Both the position numbers and the translations under genes were made by a program. A stretch of 64,000 nt of DNA, from contig NZ_SLZN01000013.1 in assembly GCF_004346035.1 (NCBI RefSeq), forward strand, positions 1 through 64,000, in the 5' to 3' direction. How positions within the stretch are numbered: the first letter of the stretch is position 1; each line of letters begins with the position of its first letter. Below are positions 8,566 to 19,030 of this stretch, piece after piece. The notes below the pieces were generated by a model that was given only the letters and a program-made list of their open reading frames with translations, was not told where the DNA came from and ran no database searches. Source of the stretch: Acidomonas methanolica. Lineage in GTDB: Bacteria; Pseudomonadota; Alphaproteobacteria; Acetobacterales; Acetobacteraceae.

Positions 8566-9972
8566 ATGACCGTCCGCACGCGCTTCGCCCCCTCCCCGAC
8601 CGGCCTGCTGCATATCGGCAACGCCCGCGCCGCCCTGTTCAATTTCCTCTTCGCCCGCCACCATGGCGGGCAATTCCTGTTGCGGATCGAGGATACCGAC
8701 AAGGAGCGCTCGACCCAGAAGGCGGTCGAGGTGATTTTCGACGGGCTGGCCTGGATGGGCCTGACGCCGGACGAGGCGCCCGTCTTCCAGTCCACGCGCC
8801 AGCCGCGCCATACGGAAGTGGCGCTCGACCTGCTGGAACGCGGGCTGGCCTATCGCTGCTACTGCACGGCGGAGGAGCTTCAGGCGATGCGCGAGGAGGC
8901 GGTCGCGAAGGGACTGCCTCCGCGCTATAATGGCTACTGGCGCGACCGCGATCCCGCCGAGGCCCCGCCCGGCGCGCCCTTCGCCGTCCGGCTGAAAGCC
9001 CCGCGCGAGGGCGAGACCGTGATCCGCGATCTCGTCCAGGGCGAGGTGCGCGTCGCCAATGCGGAGATGGACGACCTCATCCTCCTGCGCTCCGACGGCA
9101 CGCCGACCTATCTGCACGCCGTGGTGTGCGACGATCATGACATGGCGATCACCCACGTCATCCGCGGCGACGACCACCTGACCAACACCTTCCGCCAGGC
9201 GATGATCTACCGGGCCATGGGCTGGAATCTGCCGCATTTCGCGCATCTGCCGCTGATCCACGGGCCGGACGGGGCGAAGCTGTCCAAGCGTCACGGCGCA
9301 CAGTCGGTCGTCGATTTCCGCGAGGCGGGCTACCTGCCGGAGGCGCTCTGCAACTACCTGCTCCGCCTCGGCTGGGGCCATGGCGATGCGGAAATCCTCT
9401 CGCGCGACGAGCAGATCCGCCTCTTCGACCTCGACGGCGTCGGGCGCTCGCCCTCCCGCATGGACTACCTCAAACTGACCCATGTGAACGGCGTCTATCT
9501 GCGCAAGGCGGATGACGAGCGGCTGACGGCGGATGTGATGGAGCGGCTGACGGGGCGCGAGGGCATCGACACCGACGAGACCGTCCGCGCCCGGGTGCGC
9601 GCCCTCATGCCGGACCTCAAGGAGCGCGCCAAGCTGCTGACGGAGCTGGCCGACAACGCCGCCTTCCTCGGGCGCTCCGTGCCCCTGACCTACAACGCGA
9701 AAGCACTCAAGCTGCTGGACGCGGCCGGCAAGGCGACGCTCAAGGGCCTCTCCCACACGCTGGCGCTGGTCGAACCCTTCAGCGCCGGGGCGATCGACGC
9801 GGCGCTGCGCGGACATGCCGATCGTCACGGTTTGAAGCTCGGCCAGATCGCCCAGCCGCTGCGCGCGGCGATGACGGGCAACACCGTCTCCCCGGGGATC
9901 GACCAGACCCTCGCGGCGCTGGGCCGGGACGAGGTGCTGGCGCGCATCGGAGCCGCGATCGCCCATGGCTGA
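8566..9972 (+). CDS. gltX: Glutamate--tRNA ligase
   Basis: A 468-residue class I aminoacyl-tRNA synthetase. The HIGH-type motif is [16 protein letters not shown] (His near residue 16), and KLSKRHG near 238 is the KMSKS equivalent. The start ATG at 8566 follows 'aaggga'; the frame is open upstream but lacks conserved sequence. Many Acetobacteraceae carry two GltX paralogues, one charging tRNA-Gln for later amidation; which one this is cannot be told by eye. It overlaps pyrB by eight bases, suggesting a shared transcript. Confidence 0.96.
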   Translation: MTVRTRFAPSPTGLLHIGNARAALFNFLFARHHGGQFLLRIEDTDKERSTQKAVEVIFDGLAWMGLTPDEAPVFQSTRQPRHTEVALDLLERGLAYRCYCTAEELQAMREEAVAKGLPPRYNGYWRDRDPAEAPPGAPFAVRLKAPREGETVIRDLVQGEVRVANAEMDDLILLRSDGTPTYLHAVVCDDHDMAITHVIRGDDHLTNTFRQAMIYRAMGWNLPHFAHLPLIHGPDGAKLSKRHGAQSVVDFREAGYLPEALCNYLLRLGWGHGDAEILSRDEQIRLFDLDGVGRSPSRMDYLKLTHVNGVYLRKADDERLTADVMERLTGREGIDTDETVRARVRALMPDLKERAKLLTELADNAAFLGRSVPLTYNAKALKLLDAAGKATLKGLSHTLALVEPFSAGAIDAALRGHADRHGLKLGQIAQPLRAAMTGNTVSPGIDQTLAALGRDEVLARIGAAIAHG

Positions 9973-10918
9973 GACGGCCGCCCGAGACCCTCTCCCCCGG
10001 CACCATCTCCTCGGCATCGAGGGGATGACCCAAGCCGAGATCGAGCCCTATCTCGATCTCGCCGCCAGCTACGCCCTGCTGTCGCGCTCCCGCACCGCGC
10101 CGCGCGACGCGTTGCGCGGGCGCACGCTCATCAACCTCTTCTTCGAGGACAGCACCCGCACCCGCACCAGCTTCGAACTCGCGGGCAAGCGCCTCGGCGC
10201 GGACGTCATCAACATGACGGTCGCCACCTCCTCGGTGAACAAGGGCGAGACGCTGCTGGACACGGCGGCGACGCTGAACGCCATGCGCTGCGACCTGCTC
10301 GTCGTGCGTCATGCCGCCTCCGGCGCGCCCGCCCTGCTGGCGCGCAAGGTCGAGGCCAGCGTCGTCAATGCCGGGGACGGGATGCACGAGCATCCGACGC
10401 AGGCGCTGCTGGATGCGCTGACCCTCCGTCGTCACCTCGGCACGCTGACGGGGCTTACCGTCGCAATCTGCGGCGATGTCGGCCATAGCCGGGTCGCGCG
10501 CTCGAACATCCACCTGCTGACGGCCATGGGCAGCCACGTGCGCGTGGTCGGGCCGCCGACCCTGGTGCCGGAGGCGATCGCCCGCCTCGGCGCGGTCGAG
10601 GTCTTCCACACGATGGAAGAGGGCCTGCGCGACGTGGACGCCGTCATGGCGCTGCGCCTCCAGCGCGAACGCATGGGGGCCGGTCTGGTGCCCAGCGCGC
10701 GCGAGTTCTTCCGCTTCTACGGGCTGGACGGCCGTCGCCTCGCCCTGGCAAAGCCCGGCGCGCTCGTCCTCCATCCCGGTCCGATGAACCGGGGCGTGGA
10801 GATCGCCTCCGACGTCGCCGATTCGGTACAGAGCGTGATTCAGGAACAGGTCGAGATGGGGGTCGCCGTGCGTATGGCCGTGCTGGATCGTCTCTCCCGC
10901 ATGAGGGTGCCCGCATGA
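9965..10918 (+). CDS. pyrB: Aspartate carbamoyltransferase catalytic subunit
   Basis: A 317-residue ATCase that joins carbamoyl phosphate to aspartate in pyrimidine synthesis. The carbamoyl-phosphate motif [13 protein letters not shown] lies near residue 60, the [11 protein letters not shown] motif near 140, and the C-terminal [12 protein letters not shown] is present. No pyrI regulatory subunit follows. Instead the stop overlaps (ATGA) a dihydroorotase-like gene, the arrangement of bacterial class A ATCases that form a complex with a dihydroorotase or its inactive homologue. Confidence 0.96.
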   Translation: MAETAARDPLPRHHLLGIEGMTQAEIEPYLDLAASYALLSRSRTAPRDALRGRTLINLFFEDSTRTRTSFELAGKRLGADVINMTVATSSVNKGETLLDTAATLNAMRCDLLVVRHAASGAPALLARKVEASVVNAGDGMHEHPTQALLDALTLRRHLGTLTGLTVAICGDVGHSRVARSNIHLLTAMGSHVRVVGPPTLVPEAIARLGAVEVFHTMEEGLRDVDAVMALRLQRERMGAGLVPSAREFFRFYGLDGRRLALAKPGALVLHPGPMNRGVEIASDVADSVQSVIQEQVEMGVAVRMAVLDRLSRMRVPA

Positions 10919-12225
10919 GCCCGACCGCTCCGCCCGCCGCTCTGGTCTTCGAGAATGTGCGGCTCTTCGATCCGGAGGCCCAGACCATCGCGCCGGGACG
11001 GCTGCTCCTGCGCGACGGCCGGATCGCCGGGCGCGATACGCCGGGGGCCGAAGGCGCGCCGGAAGGGGGCGTGACCGTCGATGGCGGCGGCGCGATTCTT
11101 TCTCCCGGCTTCGTGGACATGCGCGTGGCCATCGGCGAGCCGGGCTTCGAATATCGCGAGACCATCGCTTCCTGCGCCCGCGCCGCGGCGGCGGGCGGGG
11201 TGACGACGATCGGCGTTCTGCCCAATTCCCGCCCGGCCATCGACGATCCCTCGCTGGTGCGCCTCCTGCGCTCGCGCGGCGAGGAGACGGGCCTCGTCAC
11301 GATTCTCCCCTACGGCGCGCTGACCAAGGGCTGCGACGGCGAGGAGATGGCGGAACTCGCGATGCTGCGCGAGGCCGGGGCAATCGCGTTCACCGACGGC
11401 ACGCGCGCGATCGCCGACACCAAGCGGATGCGCCAGCTTCTCGCCTATGCGCGGGGGATCGGCGCGATCGTCGTGCAGCATCCGGAAGATCCGTCGCTGG
11501 CCAGGGGCGGCTGCGCGACCGCCGGCCCTCTGGCGACCACGCTGGGTCTCCCGCAGATCCCCGCCGCCGCCGAGGCGATCCTGATCGCGCGCGACATCCG
11601 CCTGGCGGAAATGACCGGGGCGCGGCTGCATTTCAGCCATGTCTCGACCGGCGAGGGGCTCGATCTCATCCGCGCGGCGAAGATGCGGGGGCTGGCGATC
11701 ACCTGCGACACCGCCCCGCCCTATTTCGCGCTGAACGAGGAGGAGATCCGCGATTACCGCACCTATGCGAAGCTGTCCCCGCCCCTGCGCTGCGAGGCGG
11801 ACCGGCTCGCCGTCTGCGCCGCGCTGGCGGACGGGACGATCGACGCCATCGCCTCGGACCACACGCCCTGGGACGCGGACGACAAGCGCCTGCCCTTCGC
11901 CCAGGCGGCGGCGGGCGGCACGGGTCTGGTGACGCTGCTGGGCGTCACGCTGGAACGAGTGACGGCGGGCGACATCACGCTGGAGCGCGCCCTGCATCTG
12001 CTGACGGCGGGACCGGCTCACCTCTTCGGCGTGGCGGCCGGATCGCTGGCGCAGGGGCAGCCGGGCGATCTCTGCCTGTTCGACCCCGAGGCGGAATGGA
12101 CCGTTCATGCGCGCGAGTTGCCGGGCCGGGCGCAGAACACGCCATTCGACCGGCGGACGCTCCGAGGCCGCGTGCTCGGAACGTGGAAAGCCGGGCTGCG
12201 CGTCTTCGAAGGAGCCGCATCATGA
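10915..12225 (+). CDS. pyrX: Dihydroorotase-like protein (probable inactive PyrX type)
   Basis: A 436-residue amidohydrolase-fold protein of the class I dihydroorotase family. Active enzymes have Asp-x-His-x-His followed by Leu-Arg-Glu-Pro-Gly after the first strand. Here the segment reads [11 protein letters not shown], with Arg70 and Ala72 in place of both zinc-binding histidines and Gly74 in place of the substrate-binding Arg. The [18 protein letters not shown] and ASDHTPW blocks are otherwise kept. Such PyrX proteins are known structural partners needed by PyrB. Coupling to pyrB (ATGA) supports that role. A separate active pyrC is then expected elsewhere in the genome. Confidence 0.85.
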   Translation: MSPTAPPAALVFENVRLFDPEAQTIAPGRLLLRDGRIAGRDTPGAEGAPEGGVTVDGGGAILSPGFVDMRVAIGEPGFEYRETIASCARAAAAGGVTTIGVLPNSRPAIDDPSLVRLLRSRGEETGLVTILPYGALTKGCDGEEMAELAMLREAGAIAFTDGTRAIADTKRMRQLLAYARGIGAIVVQHPEDPSLARGGCATAGPLATTLGLPQIPAAAEAILIARDIRLAEMTGARLHFSHVSTGEGLDLIRAAKMRGLAITCDTAPPYFALNEEEIRDYRTYAKLSPPLRCEADRLAVCAALADGTIDAIASDHTPWDADDKRLPFAQAAAGGTGLVTLLGVTLERVTAGDITLERALHLLTAGPAHLFGVAAGSLAQGQPGDLCLFDPEAEWTVHARELPGRAQNTPFDRRTLRGRVLGTWKAGLRVFEGAAS

Positions 12226-12887
12226 GCGTTCCGCACCATGTCCCGCCCGCGCTCCTTCTGGCGGCAGCACTCGCCTATCTGCTGGGCAGCATCCCGTTCG
12301 GCCTTTTCCTCACCCGGCTGGGCGGAGCCGGGGACATCCGCACGATCGGCTCGGGGAATATCGGCGCGACCAACGTGCTGCGCACCGGGCGCAGAGGGCT
12401 GGCGGCGGCGACTCTGGTGCTGGACGCGCTCAAGGGCGTGGCGGCGGTGCTGATCGCCCGCCGCCTTTGCCCCGGCGACGCGACGATGGCGGCGTCCGTC
12501 GCGGCGCTGCTGGCGGTGATCGGCCATTGCTTCCCGATCTGGCTGGGCTTTCGCGGCGGCAAAGGCGTGGCGACAGGGCTGGGCGTGATCGGCGCGCTGT
12601 GCTGGCCGGTCGGGCTCATCTGTTGCGCGATCTGGCTCGCCGTGGCGAAGCTCACCCATATCTCCTCGGCGGGCGCGCTGGCGGCCTTCCTCGCGGCTCC
12701 CATGCTGATGCCCGTCCTGAGCGCGCAGCCGTTCCGTTCCCCCTTGTGCATCGCGACACTGCTGCTCACCCTGCTGATCCTGCTGCGGCACCGGGAGAAT
12801 ATCGAGCGGCTCATCGCGGGCAAGGAGTCCCGCATCCAGCTCGGCGCGACGCCGCAAAAAACACCGCAACATAAAATCGATCCGTAA
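12222..12887 (+). CDS. plsY: Acyl-phosphate:glycerol-3-phosphate acyltransferase
   Basis: A 221-residue membrane enzyme making lysophosphatidic acid from acyl-phosphate and glycerol-3-phosphate. Family motifs are LGSIPFGLFL, SGNIGATNVLRTG and GFRGGKGVATGLG, with about five membrane helices. The start ATG overlaps the pyrX stop (ATGA). The C-terminal 20 residues are hydrophilic and unconserved. It ends the first tightly packed part of the gltX-pyrB-pyrX-plsY group; dprA starts 41 bases later. Confidence 0.95.
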   Translation: MSVPHHVPPALLLAAALAYLLGSIPFGLFLTRLGGAGDIRTIGSGNIGATNVLRTGRRGLAAATLVLDALKGVAAVLIARRLCPGDATMAASVAALLAVIGHCFPIWLGFRGGKGVATGLGVIGALCWPVGLICCAIWLAVAKLTHISSAGALAAFLAAPMLMPVLSAQPFRSPLCIATLLLTLLILLRHRENIERLIAGKESRIQLGATPQKTPQHKIDP

Positions 12888-12928
12888 GCGTTAACCATTC
12901 GGAAAGGTTCTGCGGCCAGAATGGCGGC

Positions 12929-14104
12929 ATGACCGCCACGCCTTCAGATCGATTCGACATGATCCGCCTCGCCCGGTCCGAAGGGATCGGGCCGATCAAT
13001 TTCCCGCGATTCCTCGCCTGTTACGGATCGGCGGCGGCGGCGATCGAAGCGATTCCCGAGCGCATGCGCCGCGCAGGACGGGACGGGCCGTCGCACATCC
13101 CCTCCCGCGCCGAAATCGAGGACGAGATCGCGGGAACGGAGCGTCTGGGCGGGCGCATGCTCGTGCTGGGCGATGCCGATTATCCGCTTCTCCTCGCCCA
13201 TATCGTCGATCCGCCGCCCGTTCTTTCCGTTCTCGGCGATGTCGCGCTGGCTTCCCGCCGGGGCGTGGCGATCGTGGGCGCGCGCCATCCGTCGGCGGCG
13301 GGGCTGAGCCTTGCCGAATCGCTCGGCCGGGAGTGCGCCGCGGCGGGGTTATGCGTGATGTCCGGCCTGGCGCTGGGCATCGACGCGGCGGCGCATCGCG
13401 GGGCGATCGAGACCGGCGCGACGGTCGCCGCGATCGGGGGCGGCGCCGATTCGATCTATCCCGCGCAAAATCGTGATCTGCAGGCGCTGATCGCCGCGCG
13501 GGGCTGCATCGTCACCGAAGCGCCGCTCGGCACGGTGCCGACCGCGCGCCATTTTCCCCGGCGCAACCGGCTGATCGCCGGCATGACGCTGGGCACGCTC
13601 ATCATCGAGGCGGCGGAGCGCTCGGGCACGCTGATCACCGCGCGTCTGGCGCTGGAATACGGGCGCGACCTCTTTGCCGTCCCCGGTTCGCCACTGGACG
13701 CGCGGTCGCGCGGCGGCAACCGCCTCCTGCGCGACGGCGCGATCCTGACCGAGACGGCCGAGGACATCCTGGCGGAATTGCCGGAGTCGCTGCCCCCGGC
13801 TTTTGTTCCGCCATGGGTGCGGCCGGAGGGGTTCGCGGAGGCGAAATCGGCGTGGAACGGAGCCGGCCGGCTAGGCGCGCATGCGGTCGCGACGGTGCGA
13901 TCCCTGCTTTCTCCCGTACCCGTGCCGGTTGACGCGATCGTGTCCCGCTGCCAGTTCTCCGTATCGGCCGTCATGGCCGCGCTGTCGGAACTCGAACTGG
14001 GGGGTCATGCCGCCTTCGTTCCCGGCGGGCGCGTCATGGCGCGGGCCGACGGGCGGAACAGCCCGGTGACAGGGACGCCGCAAGGGATACCGGAAGAGAC
14101 ATGA
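12929..14104 (+). CDS. dprA: DNA-processing protein DprA
   Basis: A 391-residue protein that loads RecA onto incoming single-stranded DNA in natural transformation. The Rossmann core shows VAIVGARHPSAAGL, then SGLALGIDAAAHRGA, PRRNRLIAGM, and ALEYGRDLFAVPGSPLDARSRGGNRLLRDGA shortened across the usual block. An N-terminal SAM-like region precedes it, and a winged-helix tail follows (residues 315-375). It is translationally coupled to topA by an ATGA overlap, a gene order common in alphaproteobacteria. Confidence 0.94.
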   Translation: MTATPSDRFDMIRLARSEGIGPINFPRFLACYGSAAAAIEAIPERMRRAGRDGPSHIPSRAEIEDEIAGTERLGGRMLVLGDADYPLLLAHIVDPPPVLSVLGDVALASRRGVAIVGARHPSAAGLSLAESLGRECAAAGLCVMSGLALGIDAAAHRGAIETGATVAAIGGGADSIYPAQNRDLQALIAARGCIVTEAPLGTVPTARHFPRRNRLIAGMTLGTLIIEAAERSGTLITARLALEYGRDLFAVPGSPLDARSRGGNRLLRDGAILTETAEDILAELPESLPPAFVPPWVRPEGFAEAKSAWNGAGRLGAHAVATVRSLLSPVPVPVDAIVSRCQFSVSAVMAALSELELGGHAAFVPGGRVMARADGRNSPVTGTPQGIPEET

Positions 14105-16704
14105 CGAGCGTCGTAGTGGTCGAAAGCCCGGCAAAAGCCAAGACCATCAACAAATATCTGGGCGACAGTTTTACGGTGCTCGCCTCCTTCGGCCATGTGC
14201 GCGACCTACCGCCCAAGGACGGCAGCGTGCGTCCGGACGAGAATTTCGCGATGGACTGGCAGACCGACGAGCGCGGCGCCAAGCAGATCGCGACCATCGC
14301 CAAGGCGCTGAAGGGCGCGCGGCACCTCTATCTCGCCACCGACCCCGATCGCGAGGGCGAGGCGATTTCCTGGCATGTGCGCGCGGCCTTGCAGGAGCGC
14401 AACGCGCTCAAGGGCGTCGATGTCCAGCGCGTGACGTTCAACGAGATCACCAAGAGCGCGATCCAGACGGCGATGGCCCATCCCCGCGAGTTGGACATGC
14501 CGCTGATCGAGGCCTATCTGGCCCGCCGCGCCCTGGACTACCTCGTGGGGTTCACCCTCTCCCCGGTGCTCTGGCGCAAGCTCCCGGGCAGCCGGAGCGC
14601 CGGGCGCGTGCAATCCGTCGCATTGCGGCTGATCTGCGAGCGCGAAGCCGAGATCGAGGTCTTCCAGTCGCGCGAATACTGGACGGTGACGGCGGATTTC
14701 GCCACGGCCACCAACGCGCGCTTCACGGCGCGGCTGACGCATTTCGGCGGCAGGAAGCTGGAGCAGTTCGACCTCGCCAACGAGACGGACGCCCATGCGG
14801 CGCGCGACGCGGTCGCCTCGGCGCCCTTCACCGTGCGGTCGGTCGAGAAGCGCAAGGTCAGGCGCAACCCGCCCCCGCCCTTCACCACCTCGACGCTGCA
14901 GCAGGAAGCCTCCCGCAAGCTCGGCATGAGCGCGCAGACGACGATGCGGACGGCGCAGCAGCTTTACGAAGGCGTGGATATCGGCGGCGAGACGGTCGGG
15001 CTCATCACCTATATGCGGACCGACGGCGTGCAGATGGCCAATGAGGCGATCGTCGCGATCCGCTCCCATATCGGCGGCGCGCTGGGGGCCGAGTACGTGC
15101 CCGAAAAGCCGCGCCACTACGCCACCAAGGCCAAGAACGCGCAGGAGGCGCACGAGGCCGTGCGCCCGACCGACGTGACGCGCACGCCGGAACAGCTCGC
15201 CCGTCACCTTTCGGACGAGCAGAAACGGCTGTACGATCTGGTCTGGAAGCGCGCGGTCGCCTCGCAGATGCAGTCGGCGGAACTCGACCAGGTGATCGTC
15301 GAACTCGTCGATCCGACCGGACAGATCGTGCTCCGGGCCACCGGCTCGGTCATCGCTTTCGACGGCTTTCTCAAGCTCTATTCCGAAGGGCGCGACGACG
15401 CGAAGAGCGAGGACGAGGAAGGCCGCCTGCTCCCGCCCCTGCGCGAGGGCGACAGGCCCAAGACCCTCGGCGCGCTGGCGGAGCAGCATTTCACCCAGCC
15501 GCCGCCGCGCTATTCGGAGGCCAGCCTCGTCAAGCGGATGGAGGAGATCGGCATCGGCCGCCCTTCCACCTATGCCTCGATTCTCAGCGTGTTGCGGGAG
15601 CGCAATTACGTCCGGCTGGACAACCGGCGCTTCGTGCCGGAGGATCGCGGCCGTCTGGTGACGGCGTTCCTCGTCTCCTTCTTCGAGCGTTATGTGGATA
15701 CCGGCTTCACCGCCGGGCTGGAGGAGCAGCTCGACGATATTTCCGGCGGCCGGGCGGACTGGCACGACGTCATGGCCGCATTCTGGCGCGATTTCTCCCA
15801 TGCGGTCGAGCAGACGAAGGATCTCAAGATCTCGGATGTCATCGACGCGCTGGACCGCGACCTCGGCCCGCATTTCTTCCCGTCCCGCGAGGATGGCGGC
15901 GATCCGCGCGCCTGCACCGCCTGCGGCACGGGGCGTCTGGGGCTGCGGCTGGGCAAGTTCGGGGCGTTCATCGGCTGCTCCAACTACCCGTCCTGCCAGT
16001 TCACCCGCCGCCTCGTCGCGGAAGACGCGGCGGAAGGCGACGCGCTGAAGGACGGGATGCGCGTGCTGGGACAGGACCCCGCCACGGGGCAGGATGTCAC
16101 GGTCCGGCGTGGGCCGTACGGGCTCTATATCCAGCAGGGCGAGGCGGACCCCGAGAACAAGAAGATCAAGCCGAAACGCACCACCATTCCCAAGGGTGTC
16201 GAGGGGGACAAGATCACGCTGGAACAGGCGCTCGGCCTGCTTTCCCTGCCGCGACTCGTCGGCGTCCATCCCGAGACGGGCGAGCCGGTCGAGGCGGGGC
16301 TGGGGCGGTTCGGCCCCTACGTGAAAATGGGGGCGATCTACGGCACGCTGGATGCGGATGACGACGTGCTCACCATCGGCCTCAACCGCGCCATGGACGC
16401 CCTGGCCAAGAAAATGGCCTCGATCCGCACGCTCGGCGCGCATCCGGGCGATGGCGAGCCCGTCATGATCCGCAAAGGGCGCTTCGGCCCCTACGCCCAG
16501 CATGGGCAGATCATAGCGAATCTGCCGAAAGGCGTGTCCATGGACGAGGTGACGCTCGACGAAGCGGTGGAGTTGCTGCGGGAAAAGGGCAAACCGCTGA
16601 AGGCGAAGGCCGGAAAGGGCAAATCCTCCGGAAAGGCGGCCCCGAAGGCGAAAACGAAGGCCAAGGCGCCCGCGCGGCGCGGCGCGGCGAAGGTGGACGC
16701 GTAG
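14101..16704 (+). CDS. topA: DNA topoisomerase I
   Basis: An 867-residue type IA topoisomerase that relaxes negative supercoils. The N-terminal Toprim domain begins VVVESPAKAKTINKYLG and contains DPDREGEAISWH. The active tyrosine is Tyr304 in GLITYMRTDG. One C4 zinc-ribbon is visible (Cys605, 608, 626, 632). After it come several GRFGPY-type repeats and a Lys/Ala-rich tail (about residues 830-867), a common alphaproteobacterial arrangement. No promoter gap to dprA; the genes overlap by four bases. Confidence 0.97.
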   Translation: MTSVVVVESPAKAKTINKYLGDSFTVLASFGHVRDLPPKDGSVRPDENFAMDWQTDERGAKQIATIAKALKGARHLYLATDPDREGEAISWHVRAALQERNALKGVDVQRVTFNEITKSAIQTAMAHPRELDMPLIEAYLARRALDYLVGFTLSPVLWRKLPGSRSAGRVQSVALRLICEREAEIEVFQSREYWTVTADFATATNARFTARLTHFGGRKLEQFDLANETDAHAARDAVASAPFTVRSVEKRKVRRNPPPPFTTSTLQQEASRKLGMSAQTTMRTAQQLYEGVDIGGETVGLITYMRTDGVQMANEAIVAIRSHIGGALGAEYVPEKPRHYATKAKNAQEAHEAVRPTDVTRTPEQLARHLSDEQKRLYDLVWKRAVASQMQSAELDQVIVELVDPTGQIVLRATGSVIAFDGFLKLYSEGRDDAKSEDEEGRLLPPLREGDRPKTLGALAEQHFTQPPPRYSEASLVKRMEEIGIGRPSTYASILSVLRERNYVRLDNRRFVPEDRGRLVTAFLVSFFERYVDTGFTAGLEEQLDDISGGRADWHDVMAAFWRDFSHAVEQTKDLKISDVIDALDRDLGPHFFPSREDGGDPRACTACGTGRLGLRLGKFGAFIGCSNYPSCQFTRRLVAEDAAEGDALKDGMRVLGQDPATGQDVTVRRGPYGLYIQQGEADPENKKIKPKRTTIPKGVEGDKITLEQALGLLSLPRLVGVHPETGEPVEAGLGRFGPYVKMGAIYGTLDADDDVLTIGLNRAMDALAKKMASIRTLGAHPGDGEPVMIRKGRFGPYAQHGQIIANLPKGVSMDEVTLDEAVELLREKGKPLKAKAGKGKSSGKAAPKAKTKAKAPARRGAAKVDA

Positions 16705-16866
16705 CGCGCTCGCGCTCCCCTTGTGCCGCGGCCCTTTACGCCGTTGTATCCGTGACACATATGGGCAAAATTGCGGCGCTTGGACGTCGAACCATATCGG
16801 AAATACGCCGTTCAGCGTATGCCCGGGAAGAACCCCTCCTGATCTGGTCCGATTTCTCGGTACGGA

Positions 16867-18480
16867 ATGACTGCCCTGCACCACAGTTCAAGCGTTCGGC
16901 CTCGCGCGACAACGTGTCGTCGGCACATCGCCTTCGGCTGTGTCCTGCTGGGACTGTTCTGTGCGCCCGCCCATGCGTCGCCTGGCGCACCGGATACCGC
17001 AACCCCGGACAATGCGATCCTCGGGGCGGTATTGACCAGCGGCCTGCGTTTCATCGCGCCGCGCACGCTCGAACAACACAGCATCCGCGAATTCACACTC
17101 TGGGGGCTGGACGGGCTTTCCGCGCTCGATCCCGCGCTGGTGGTGCAGGAAGAGCCGGCGGGCAAGGAGACGCCGGCCCGAATCGCGCTCATGATGAGGC
17201 AGCAGATTCTGGGGCGATTCGACGAGCCGGCAAAGGATGACATCGCCGGATGGACCGCCCTGACGCTGAAAGCGATGGACGCGGCGTGGAGCGTCTCGGA
17301 CGCCGTCCGCAGCGCGGGATCGGGCGCGCTGTTGCAAAGTTTTTATGATGAACTGTTCAACCATCTCGATCCGTATTCGCGCTATGTCGCCCCCAGCCCG
17401 GCCATGCAGGACCGGCGGGCGCGACTCGGCAGCGGAGCGACGGTCGGGCTCACGCTCGATCACGGACCGCACGGCCTGATCATTTCGGCGGTCAATGCCA
17501 ATGGGCCGGCCTGGGCGGCGGGCGTGAACAATGGCGACCGGCTGATGGCGGTGAACGGCCACGCCACGCGGGGCCTGTCGCCGTCCATGGTCGAGTCCTG
17601 GCTCGACGGCGACGCGGAAACGCCGGTGACGCTGACGATCGCGGACGGGGCGGGGAAAGTGACGACCTTCTCCATGCGCCGCGCCGTCGTGCCGCCGGAA
17701 ACGGTCTTCGCCTATCACAAGAATGACATGACCATTCTGCGCGTCACGGCCTTCTCCAGCCAGACCGCGGAGGAGATGAGCCAATATCTCGACCAGATGA
17801 TGCAGGATCATCTGACGCACGGGTTGATTCTCGATCTGCGCGGCGACCGGGGCGGCGTGCTGCAACAGGCGGTGACGGCGGCCTCCCTCGTGCTGGCGCG
17901 CGGCGTCGCGGTGGTGACGCAAGGGCGCGATCCGCAGGCGAACCACGTCTGGGCGGTGCGGGGCGGCGACATGACCGACGGCATGCCCGTCGTGGTGATG
18001 GTGGACGGGCGGACGGCGAGCGCGGCCGAGATCCTGGCCGCGGCGCTGGCGGATCATCGCCGCGCCGTGGTCATCGGGAGCGCGACGCTGGGCAAGGGAC
18101 TCGTGCAGACGATCGGCCAGATGCCCGATGACGGCGAGTTGTTCGTCACCTGGAGTCGCGTGGTGGCGCCTCTGGGCTGGCCGCTCCAGGGCCTGGGCGT
18201 CATGCCGCAGCTCTGCACCTCGCGCGGGGCGACGGATGTGGCGCACCAGCTCGCGGAACTCGCAGAAGGCCGCCAGCCCGAGGCGCCGACCGTGCGGGCG
18301 AGTCGCGCCATGCGCTATCCGGCGTCGGTCTCGGGGATTCTCGATATTCGGCGCGACTGTCCCGCCGCCATCGGCACGGACGGCGATCTCGACGCCGCCA
18401 TCGCCCTGCTGGGCAACCCCACCGCCTACAGGGCGGCGCTGACGGAGATTCCCGACGATCTCGCCGAGGCGTCGCCATGA
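16867..18480 (+). CDS. S41-family C-terminal processing peptidase, secreted
   Basis: A 537-residue protein with an N-terminal basic region and hydrophobic stretch (IAFGCVLLGLFCAPAHA, cleavage after AHA near residue 37). A PDZ domain spans about residues 195-270 (VGLTLDHGPHGLIISAVN...AGVNNGDRLMAVNG). The catalytic dyad is Ser385 in RTASAAEI and Lys410 in TLGKGLVQT, the usual 25-residue separation. Such enzymes cut periplasmic proteins at their C-termini. The N-terminal 150 residues are not recognisable. The stop overlaps the next gene (ATGA). Confidence 0.85.
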   Translation: MTALHHSSSVRPRATTCRRHIAFGCVLLGLFCAPAHASPGAPDTATPDNAILGAVLTSGLRFIAPRTLEQHSIREFTLWGLDGLSALDPALVVQEEPAGKETPARIALMMRQQILGRFDEPAKDDIAGWTALTLKAMDAAWSVSDAVRSAGSGALLQSFYDELFNHLDPYSRYVAPSPAMQDRRARLGSGATVGLTLDHGPHGLIISAVNANGPAWAAGVNNGDRLMAVNGHATRGLSPSMVESWLDGDAETPVTLTIADGAGKVTTFSMRRAVVPPETVFAYHKNDMTILRVTAFSSQTAEEMSQYLDQMMQDHLTHGLILDLRGDRGGVLQQAVTAASLVLARGVAVVTQGRDPQANHVWAVRGGDMTDGMPVVVMVDGRTASAAEILAAALADHRRAVVIGSATLGKGLVQTIGQMPDDGELFVTWSRVVAPLGWPLQGLGVMPQLCTSRGATDVAHQLAELAEGRQPEAPTVRASRAMRYPASVSGILDIRRDCPAAIGTDGDLDAAIALLGNPTAYRAALTEIPDDLAEASP

Positions 18481-18821
18481 CGGCGCGGCTCAAGGCCGGG
18501 CTCTGGGTGCGGGCGCTGCTGCGGCAAACGGCGATGCAGGGCCATTCCGCCATGGTGCTGCGTCGGGGCGATGAGGATGCCGGCGCGGTGATCGTGGTGC
18601 TGATCGACCGTGCGGGCGGCCTGGCCGTCTTGCGCGAACAGGCTGCGTTCGGCGAGGATGAGGCGGGATGGACGCGGGTGGAGGTGGCGGATCAGGCGGC
18701 GCTGGACGCCTATCTCGACCGTCAGCGGCGCTATGATCCCGATCTCTGGGTCATCGAGCTGGAAGTGCCCGCCGTATCGGACCCGGTGGAAGGGACCTTG
18801 GGAACGCGAGGCGCCGCCTGA
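18477..18821 (+). CDS. DUF1491 family protein
   Basis: A 114-residue cytoplasmic protein. It carries the DUF1491 pattern: RLKAGLWVRALLRQ at the start, VLRRGDEDAGAVIVVL in the middle, and RRYDPDLWVIELE towards the end. The family occurs almost only in alphaproteobacteria and its function is unknown. The start overlaps the S41 peptidase stop, so translation is coupled. Confidence 0.8.
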   Translation: MTARLKAGLWVRALLRQTAMQGHSAMVLRRGDEDAGAVIVVLIDRAGGLAVLREQAAFGEDEAGWTRVEVADQAALDAYLDRQRRYDPDLWVIELEVPAVSDPVEGTLGTRGAA

Positions 18822-19030
18822 CGGACGAGCGCTCAAAACGCCCCCCCGACTGTTGCAGCAGACACACACCTGCTGAAAGATCGCGCGTCGTCCTCCCCTT
18901 GCGGCCGCACCCGGACGGGAACGATGCGTTGCGCTGGGCAGGGTGTTTCGGCAAGAAACGGGAGACAGAACCGATCGGTCAGGCGGGTTCGCCCGAACCG
19001 GGCGCTGGTGTTGAGGAATGGAGACAAGAC

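Noticed and set aside
5362-10017. 1551-codon open frame on the minus strand
   Set aside because: It is opposite sucA and gltX, which have full conserved motifs. Its translation is Arg/Ala/Gly-rich without domains, a typical GC-rich shadow.
14206-16884. 892-codon minus-strand open frame
   Set aside because: Mirror of topA; composition is low-complexity and no motif is visible.
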